DNA from: Caballeronia glathei | GTDB lineage: Bacteria > Pseudomonadota > Gammaproteobacteria > Burkholderiales > Burkholderiaceae | Assembly: GCF_000698595.1 (NCBI RefSeq) | Contig: NZ_JFHC01000025.1 | Coordinates: forward strand, 39,089-103,088 | Length of the DNA: 64,000 bases | Direction: 5' to 3' | The notes under the pieces: model-generated | What the model saw: the letters and a program-made list of their open reading frames with translations, nothing else | What the model was told of the DNA's origin: nothing | The model's database searches: none | Position numbers and translations under genes: made by a program | In this document: positions 57,242-64,000 of the stretch, piece after piece | Layout: each line of letters starts with the position of its first letter | How positions within the stretch are numbered: the stretch's first letter is position 1

Positions 57242-58564
57242 ATGCTGAGGCTCGTCTATCGCGCGCTGTGGTGGATCGTCGCGCCGCTCGCGGTGCTGCG
57301 CCTTCTCATCCGCTCGCGCAAGGAGCGCGGCTATCGCGAGCATATCGCCGAGCGCTTCGGGCGCGGGCCGGGGCGCCGCGCCGACGATCTCGCGCCGCTC
57401 ATCTGGGTGCACGCGGTGTCGGTGGGCGAGACGCGCGCCGCGCAGCCGCTCATCGAAGCATTGATGCGCGCGCACCCCGAGGCGCGCATCCTGCTCACGC
57501 ACATGACGCCGAGCGGCCGCGCGACCGGCGAGCAGCTGTTCGGCGGCCGAGTGCTGCGCAGCTATCTTCCGTACGACCTGCCTCTGCTCGTGCGGCGCTT
57601 CCTGCACGCGTGGCGGCCGTCGCTCGGCATCGTGATGGAGACCGAGGTCTGGCCGACGCTCATCGACGAATGCAGGCGCGCCGACATGCCGCTCGTGCTG
57701 ACGAACGCGCGCATGTCGGAGCGTTCGTACCGGCGCGCCGCGAAGTTCGGCCACGCCACGCGTGACGTGTTCGGCGGCTTCGCCCGCGTGCTCGCGCAGT
57801 CTCCCGCCGACGCCGAACGACTCACGGCGCTCGGCGCCCGCAACGTCGCGGTGCTCGGCAATCTCAAGTTCGACATGAGCGCGCCGCCCGAGCTCGAGGC
57901 GCGCGGACACGCGTGGCGCGCGGCGATCGGCGAGCGGCCGGTGTGGGTCGCGGCGAGCACGCGCGAGGGCGAGGAGGCGCTCGTCCTCCAGGCGTTCGCG
58001 GCACTCAACGTGCCGGATGCGCTGCTGATTCTGGTCCCGCGGCATCCGCAGCGTTTCGACGAAGTCGCGGCGTTGGTGGCGAGCGCGGGGATGTCGTGCG
58101 TGCGGCGCTCCGAGTGGGCGCCCAGGGCGGTGGCGGCGGGTTCGGGCGCCGACGCGGCGCGCCCCTTGCCGGCGAGCGTGCAGGTGCTGCTCGGCGACTC
58201 GATGGGCGAACTCGGCGCGTACTACGCGGCCGCTGATCTCGCGTTCATCGGCGGAAGCCTGCTGCCGCTCGGCGGTCAGAACCTCATCGAGGCGTGCGCC
58301 GAAGGCGTGCCCGTGCTGATCGGCCCGCACACGTTCAATTTCACGCAGGCGACGAACGACGCCATCGCGGCGGGCGCGGCGCTGCGCGTCGACGATCCTC
58401 GAGGTCTTGCGCGCGGCCTGCGCGAGCTCTTTACCGACAAGCCGCGCCGGCTCGCGATGAGCGCGGCGGCGTCGGCGTTCGCGGCGCGGCATCGCGGGGC
58501 GACGCAGCGGTCGGTGGCGGTGCTGGGGGCGTTGCTGGAAGGTCAGGAGGAAGCCGCGAAATGA
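57242..58564 (+). CDS. waaA: Kdo transferase (3-deoxy-D-manno-octulosonic acid transferase)
   Basis: 440 residues, a usual length for WaaA. A single N-terminal membrane anchor (VYRALWWIVAPLAVLRLLI) precedes the GT30 domain: ERFGRGPGRRADDLAPLIWVHAVSVGETRAAQPLIEAL with the catalytic Glu in GE, LLTHMTPSGRATGEQLF, METEVWPTLIDECRRADMPLVLTNARMSERSY, and FIGGSLLPLGGQNLIEACAEGVPVLIGPHTFNF. It adds Kdo to lipid IVA at the inner membrane. The stop overlaps the following GNAT gene (ATGA). Confidence 0.96.
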   Translation: MLRLVYRALWWIVAPLAVLRLLIRSRKERGYREHIAERFGRGPGRRADDLAPLIWVHAVSVGETRAAQPLIEALMRAHPEARILLTHMTPSGRATGEQLFGGRVLRSYLPYDLPLLVRRFLHAWRPSLGIVMETEVWPTLIDECRRADMPLVLTNARMSERSYRRAAKFGHATRDVFGGFARVLAQSPADAERLTALGARNVAVLGNLKFDMSAPPELEARGHAWRAAIGERPVWVAASTREGEEALVLQAFAALNVPDALLILVPRHPQRFDEVAALVASAGMSCVRRSEWAPRAVAAGSGADAARPLPASVQVLLGDSMGELGAYYAAADLAFIGGSLLPLGGQNLIEACAEGVPVLIGPHTFNFTQATNDAIAAGAALRVDDPRGLARGLRELFTDKPRRLAMSAAASAFAARHRGATQRSVAVLGALLEGQEEAAK

Positions 58565-59088
58565 AGCCGCTCGTGATCCGGCGCGAGGAAGCGGGTGATG
58601 TCGCGGCGATCCGCGCGCTGACGGCCGACGCGTTTCGCGGCGCCGCGCACAGCGACGGCACCGAGCATCGGGTGATCGATGCACTGCGCGCGTCCGGTGA
58701 ACTGCCGGTGTCGCTCGTCGCCGAACTGGACGGCGAAGTGGCGGGGCATGTCGCGTTTTCGCCGGTGTCGATTCCGGACGGTACTGCCTGGTGGTACGGC
58801 CTCGGGCCGCTTGCCGTCCTCCCGCTACGGCAGTCGGCGGGAATCGGCTCGGCGCTCGTTCGGCGCGGGCTGGACGAACTGCGCTCACTCGGCGCGGCCG
58901 GGTGTGTCGTGCTCGGCGACCCCGCGTTCTACACGCGCTTCGGGTTCGCCCATGATGCGGCGCTGACATTCGACGGCGCCCCGGCGGAGTATTTCCTCGC
59001 GCTCAATTTCGAGCGGGTCGATGGCGCGCGGCCGCGCGGCCGGGTCAGCTACAGCCGCGCGTTCTTCGTCGCGAAGCCCGGCGGCTGA
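58561..59088 (+). CDS. GNAT-family N-acetyltransferase (YhbS-like)
   Basis: 175 residues. Its ATG overlaps the waaA stop by four bases, so it is translationally coupled. The N-terminus LVIRREEAGDVAAIRALTADAFRG is typical of GNAT proteins; the acetyl-CoA loop is LPLRQSAGIGSALVRRGLDEL (Q/R-x-x-G-x-G/A pattern), then GDPAFYTRFGFAHDAALTF, which is characteristic of the YhbS group. The substrate is unknown. The coupling to waaA is probably organisational; a role in LPS is not supported by the sequence. It converges on ureG with 11 bp between stops. Confidence 0.88.
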   Translation: MKPLVIRREEAGDVAAIRALTADAFRGAAHSDGTEHRVIDALRASGELPVSLVAELDGEVAGHVAFSPVSIPDGTAWWYGLGPLAVLPLRQSAGIGSALVRRGLDELRSLGAAGCVVLGDPAFYTRFGFAHDAALTFDGAPAEYFLALNFERVDGARPRGRVSYSRAFFVAKPGG

Positions 59089-59099
59089 GGCGACCGCCC

Positions 59100-59750
59100 T
59101 CAGAGCGCGAGGAGACCCTTTCGCTCGATGAACGCGATCACGTCGGCGAGGCCTTCGAGCGCCTTCAGGTTGCACATCACGAACGGCCGCTCGCCGCGCA
59201 TCTTCTTCGCATCGGACGCCATCACATCGAGGTTCGCCCCGACATACGGCGCGAGGTCGGTCTTGTTGATCACGAGCAGGTCGGACTTCGTGATGCCCGG
59301 CCCGCCCTTGCGCGGAATCTTCTCGCCGCCCGCCACATCGATCACGTAGATCGTCAGATCAGACAGCTCCGGGCTGAACGTCGCCGCGAGATTGTCGCCG
59401 CCCGATTCGATGAACACGATGTCGGCGTCGGGAAAGCGGCCGACCATCCGGTCGACGGCTTCGAGATTGATCGACGCGTCCTCGCGGATCGCCGTATGCG
59501 GGCAGCCGCCCGTCTCGACGCCCATGATCCGCTCGGCGGGCAGCGCGCCCGCGACGGTCAGGAGGCGCTGGTCTTCCTTCGTGTAGATGTCGTTGGTGAT
59601 CGCGACGAGGTCGTACTTGTCGCGCATCGCCTTGCAGAGCATTTCGAGGAGCGTCGTCTTGCCGGAGCCGACCGGGCCGCCGACGCCCACGCGCAGCGGC
59701 GGCAGCTTCTTGGTTCGGCGGGCGGGAGAAGAGAGAGCGGACGTGTTCAT
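59100..59750 (-). CDS. ureG: Urease accessory GTPase UreG
   Basis: 216 residues. P-loop [17 protein letters not shown] near the N-terminus, then NDIYTKEDQ, the UreG signature [17 protein letters not shown] with the Cys-Pro-His nickel site, [17 protein letters not shown] and the guanine-specificity motif [15 protein letters not shown]. It hydrolyses GTP to drive nickel insertion into urease, with UreD, UreF and UreE. It is the last gene of the leftward operon, 14 bp after ureF. Confidence 0.97.
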   Translation of the reverse strand: MNTSALSSPARRTKKLPPLRVGVGGPVGSGKTTLLEMLCKAMRDKYDLVAITNDIYTKEDQRLLTVAGALPAERIMGVETGGCPHTAIREDASINLEAVDRMVGRFPDADIVFIESGGDNLAATFSPELSDLTIYVIDVAGGEKIPRKGGPGITKSDLLVINKTDLAPYVGANLDVMASDAKKMRGERPFVMCNLKALEGLADVIAFIERKGLLAL

Positions 59751-59764
59751 GTTCTTTAGGTCCT

Positions 59765-60445
59765 TCAGGAGCGAAAGAGCCGCGAATACTGAGATTCGTG
59801 TCGAGCCGACAGAATTCCGAGCTGCGGCGCGAAAGTGTTGATGTGATGCGGCGGCGTGGCGAGCGCTTCTGCAACGGCGCGCTCGATCGGCTCACGCAGC
59901 GCGACGATGATCCGCTGTCCCGCGACTTGTCCGAGCGGCACGGCCTTGAGCGCGGCGGCCGCCTGGTTCTCGACCCAGCTGAACGCGTACGCGGTGAGCG
60001 CGGCGTCCGGGCTTGCGTCGTGGGCGAACGCGGCGAAAGCGAAGGCGGTGGGCTGCGCGACGGGCTTGAGCGCGGCAAGCGTCGCGCGGCGGGCTTCGTC
60101 GCCCCATTCGAGCGATGCGCAGAGCTGTGCGAGCGACCAGCCCATCTGCTGCGTTTCGCGCCTCAGTTCCGCCGACTCGCGGCTCGCGAGAAATTCCTCG
60201 TCGGCGGCGGCGAGCGCGTGCGCATCGTGCGAGCGCCAGCGCTCCATCTGATGCGCGAGAAACGGCAGTTCGCCGCGTGCGAGCACGTGCGCGAGGCCGC
60301 TCGCGATCCAGTCGCGGGCGGTGTCGCCGTCGTGAATCAGGCCGTGCTCGATCGCCGCTTCGAGACCCTGCGAGTAGCTGAACGCGCCGATCGGCAGCGC
60401 CGGCGACGCCAGATGCAGGAGCGCGGTGAGCTCAGCGGTGCGCAT
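59765..60445 (-). CDS. ureF: Urease accessory protein UreF
   Basis: 226 residues from the ATG at 60445 ([37 protein letters not shown], the standard UreF opening). All-alpha protein with conserved [22 protein letters not shown] and [10 protein letters not shown] near the end. It bridges UreG and UreD in the pre-activation complex. The start lies inside ureE (14-nt overlap), so translation is coupled. Confidence 0.94.
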   Translation of the reverse strand: MRTAELTALLHLASPALPIGAFSYSQGLEAAIEHGLIHDGDTARDWIASGLAHVLARGELPFLAHQMERWRSHDAHALAAADEEFLASRESAELRRETQQMGWSLAQLCASLEWGDEARRATLAALKPVAQPTAFAFAAFAHDASPDAALTAYAFSWVENQAAAALKAVPLGQVAGQRIIVALREPIERAVAEALATPPHHINTFAPQLGILSARHESQYSRLFRS

Positions 60446-61031
60446 GATCGTGGTGGTGGCCGTGACCGTGGTCGTGGCCGCAGTGATCGTGGTCGTGACC
60501 GCAGTGGTCGTGGCCGTGCGCATGATGCTCGTCGAAAACCTTCTGCGCGAGCGCGTAGTCCTCGCTGAAGGTTTCGTCGTGACCGTGCTTGTGGCCGCCG
60601 CCGTACGCACCCGTTTCCGGCTGGAACGGCTGCGACGCGCGTTCGACCCGCGCGCCAAGACGCCGCAGCATGTCCTCGAGCACCGGATCGGCTTCGAGCC
60701 TGAGAAAATCCGCGCCCACTTCGACGGGCGTGTGCCGGTTGCCCAGGTGATAGGCGGCGCGCGTGAGCGTGAGGGCATCGGGCGCGCGCACGACGAGCAC
60801 GTCCTGTGCAGCCGCGATCACGCGCACGAACGCGCCGTCGTCGGCGACGAGCATGTCGCCATCGCGCAGCACCGTGCCGCGCGGCATGACGAGCGCGACG
60901 TCCTCGCCGCTGTCGAGCGTCGCGGCGAGGCGGCTCTTGCAGCGCGCGTCGAAGGCAAGCGTGAGCGTGGCCGCGCGCTTGACGAGCACGGGAGCGAGCC
61001 TGGCGGTCAGGCGTTTGTCGATCGTGCGCAT
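60432..61031 (-). CDS. ureE: Urease nickel metallochaperone UreE with long His-rich tail
   Basis: 199 residues, longer than the 150-160 of many UreE proteins because of a His-rich tail. The N-terminal peptide-binding domain ([20 protein letters not shown]) is followed by the nickel-binding domain with [13 protein letters not shown] (conserved His) and ending [12 protein letters not shown]. The last 33 residues have many His, Asp, Gly and two Cys in HDHCGHDH repeats, coded by short repeated DNA. It delivers nickel to the activation complex. Confidence 0.95.
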   Translation of the reverse strand: MRTIDKRLTARLAPVLVKRAATLTLAFDARCKSRLAATLDSGEDVALVMPRGTVLRDGDMLVADDGAFVRVIAAAQDVLVVRAPDALTLTRAAYHLGNRHTPVEVGADFLRLEADPVLEDMLRRLGARVERASQPFQPETGAYGGGHKHGHDETFSEDYALAQKVFDEHHAHGHDHCGHDHDHCGHDHGHGHHHDHAHR

Positions 61032-61033
61032 GG

Positions 61034-62740
<1,707 letters not shown>

Positions 62741-62762
62741 TGACAGTGTTCCCGATAGAAGA

Positions 62763-63068
62763 TCAGAGCGGTCCCATCACGAGACCGTTGAAGCCATAGA
62801 CAGCGCGGTCGCCCGCGAGCGCGACGAGTTGCACCGTGCGCTCCTGGCCCGGCTCGAAGCGCACGGCGGTGCCTGCCGCGATGTTCAGGCGAAAGCCGCG
62901 CGTCTTTTCACGCTCGAAGACGAGCGCCGTATTGACTTCGTAGAAATGGAAATGCGAGCCGACCTGCACGGGCCGGTCGCCGGTATTCGACACAACGACC
63001 GAGACCGTTTCGCGGCCCGCGTTGAGTTCGTGTTCGCCGTCGTCGATCAGATATTCGCCGGGGATCAT
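62763..63068 (-). CDS. ureB: Urease subunit beta
   Basis: 101 residues from the ATG at 63068 ([22 protein letters not shown]), with AAGG 8 bases upstream; a GTG three codons earlier is possible. Characteristic segments are [21 protein letters not shown] and [24 protein letters not shown] structural subunit of the (ABC)3 urease trimer. It lies 18 bp after ureA and 22 bp before ureC. Confidence 0.96.
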   Translation of the reverse strand: MIPGEYLIDDGEHELNAGRETVSVVVSNTGDRPVQVGSHFHFYEVNTALVFEREKTRGFRLNIAAGTAVRFEPGQERTVQLVALAGDRAVYGFNGLVMGPL

Positions 63069-63086
63069 GTGCGGCACCTTGCGGGG

Positions 63087-63389
63087 TCAGGTAATGGGGT
63101 GATGGACGGTCACGAGCTTGGTGCCGTCGGGGAAGGTCGCTTCGACCTGCACGTCGGGGATCATTTCGGGGACGCCTTCCATCACGTCGTCGCGCGTGAG
63201 GAGCGTCGTGCCGTAGTGCATGACTTCAGCGACGGTCTTGCCGTCGCGCGCCGCTTCCATCAGCGCGGCGGAGATGAACGCGACCGCTTCCGGATAGTTG
63301 AGCTTCAACCCGCGGGCGCGGCGCCGTTCAGCGAGCAGCGCGGCGGTGAAGATCAGCAGTTTGTCTTTTTCTCTTGGCGTCAGTTTCAT
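63087..63389 (-). CDS. ureA: Urease subunit gamma
   Basis: 100 residues, the normal length ([38 protein letters not shown], then [43 protein letters not shown]). First structural gene of the operon in view. Upstream, the palindromic repeat starts within about 50 bp, so either the promoter is very close to the start or transcription comes through the repeat from ureD, which is not in this window. Confidence 0.97.
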   Translation of the reverse strand: MKLTPREKDKLLIFTAALLAERRRARGLKLNYPEAVAFISAALMEAARDGKTVAEVMHYGTTLLTRDDVMEGVPEMIPDVQVEATFPDGTKLVTVHHPIT

Positions 63390-64000
63390 AGGTGCTTCGA
63401 TTCACTTCGCGGTTTTGGGGTTCTTCGTTTGTGCCTTCGGTTTGCTGTTTACACCGTTTGATGTTTGTGCGCTTCTGGTTGACTTGTTTTCTTCGCGGTC
63501 GATTGGCTCGCCCCTGTGCGGGGCGGCAGTTACTTTCTTTGCTGCTGCAAAGAAAGTAACCAAAGAAAGCAGCTATCGGGCAAGCGGTGTTAGGAGGTCC
63601 TCGCCCTGATTCGTCCAGAGTGGCCCGACCGCAGGAGTGTCCGCCTTTGTTCTTCGCGCGGAGCGGTACGCGGACCCACTGCCACATCGCACTCTGCAAG
63701 CCAGTGGTAAGGCAGTCATACATCCATCCTCGCTTCGCTCGGACGCAACCTCCATTACAACCCATCGCTTCACTTATTGCCGCTCGTACCAGGCACTTCA
63801 TCCTACCGCAGACTTTGCCCCCTGATTCACCCTTCGTCGGGCACGCAGTGCCGAGACGGATGAATGACTGCCGTACCACTCCGTTCGAGGGTGCGGCTAC
63901 ACAATCGGTCTGCGTACCTCTCCGGGTGAAACACAGAGGTGGACACTCCTACGGTCGAGCCACTCTGAAAGGCTCAAACGTGGTCACGTCCTGACACCGC
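63390..64000. other. Region upstream of ureA, filled by the palindromic element to the window edge
   Basis: 611 bp. About 50 bp of unique sequence precede the repeat; the rest is copy B of the palindromic element. No gene is called: frames here arise from the repeat and also appear in copy A in altered form. Confidence 0.7.
63440..64000. repeat. Large imperfect palindromic element, copy B (cut by the window end)
   Basis: Left arm about 63440-63755 and right arm from about 63832 to at least 64000, with the same design as copy A: GCCCCTGTGCGGGGCGGCAG, the perfect hairpin core (63531-63556), AACCAAAGAAAGCAGCTAT, GCGGTGTTAGGAGG, and later ACGCGGACCCACTG and GTGGTAAGGCAGTCATAC. The right arm starts CGTCGGGCACGCAGTGCCGAG, as in copy A. 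The arms differ from copy A by many substitutions, so the two copies have diverged for some time. Confidence 0.85.

Overview
The window is GC-rich, densely coded DNA from a member of the Burkholderiaceae. The best guess is Caballeronia or Paraburkholderia. The reasons are the order and sequence of the cepacian bce-II genes, a phosphomannomutase / waaC / Kdo-hydroxylase / waaA block of Burkholderia type, and intergenic palindromic repeats of a kind common in these genomes. The genus call is an inference; no rRNA or other marker gene is present.

Layout. (1) 1-350: 3' end of a LysR-type regulator. (2) 402-13806: a module with the gene order of the cepacian bce-II cluster. It holds GDP-D-rhamnose synthesis (gmd, rmd), an SGNH hydrolase, a membrane acyltransferase, a secreted beta-propeller, a Wzx flippase, a two-domain glycosyltransferase, a second acyltransferase and a UTP-glucose-1-phosphate uridylyltransferase. 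(3) 13819-21884: accessory genes (PAP2 phosphatase, second galU, GDP-mannose mannosyl hydrolase, lipoprotein glycoside hydrolase) and two paralogous GlxA/AraC-type regulators, then a 1.3 kb AT-richer gene-free stretch. (4) 22015-45552: a second, nearly self-sufficient Wzx/Wzy exopolysaccharide locus. It has manC, a WcaJ-like initiating transferase, Wza-like exporter, Wzc-like tyrosine kinase, gmd and fcl for GDP-L-fucose, five glycosyltransferases, a WcaF-like O-acetyltransferase, a GMC oxidoreductase, Wzy, a membrane acyltransferase and Wzx. No cognate low-molecular-weight tyrosine phosphatase (Wzb) is visible. (5) 45856-46677: an alpha/beta hydrolase of the non-heme chloroperoxidase type. 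(6) 46734-53209: a small leftward glycan set (WecA/WbpL-like initiator, galE, two glycosyltransferases, a third flippase), interrupted by a large palindromic repeat at 47935-48808. (7) 53563-59088: phosphomannomutase/phosphoglucomutase, heptosyltransferase I, a probable Kdo 3-hydroxylase, Kdo transferase and a GNAT acetyltransferase. (8) 59100-63389: leftward urease operon ureABCEFG. A second copy of the palindromic element starts about 50 bp upstream of ureA and runs off the window; ureD is not in view.

How it works together. ManC and ManB supply GDP-mannose, and the GalU pair supplies UDP-glucose. GDP-mannose is split between D-rhamnose (gmd/rmd) and L-fucose (gmd/fcl), with a GDP-mannose hydrolase as a possible overflow valve. 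Glycosyltransferases build lipid-linked repeat units. Flippases and Wzy move and polymerise them, and the Wza/Wzc pair exports the product. The strongest candidate for something undescribed is the second EPS locus, with its GMC oxidoreductase, small secreted protein and octanucleotide repeat, placed directly beside the cepacian module.
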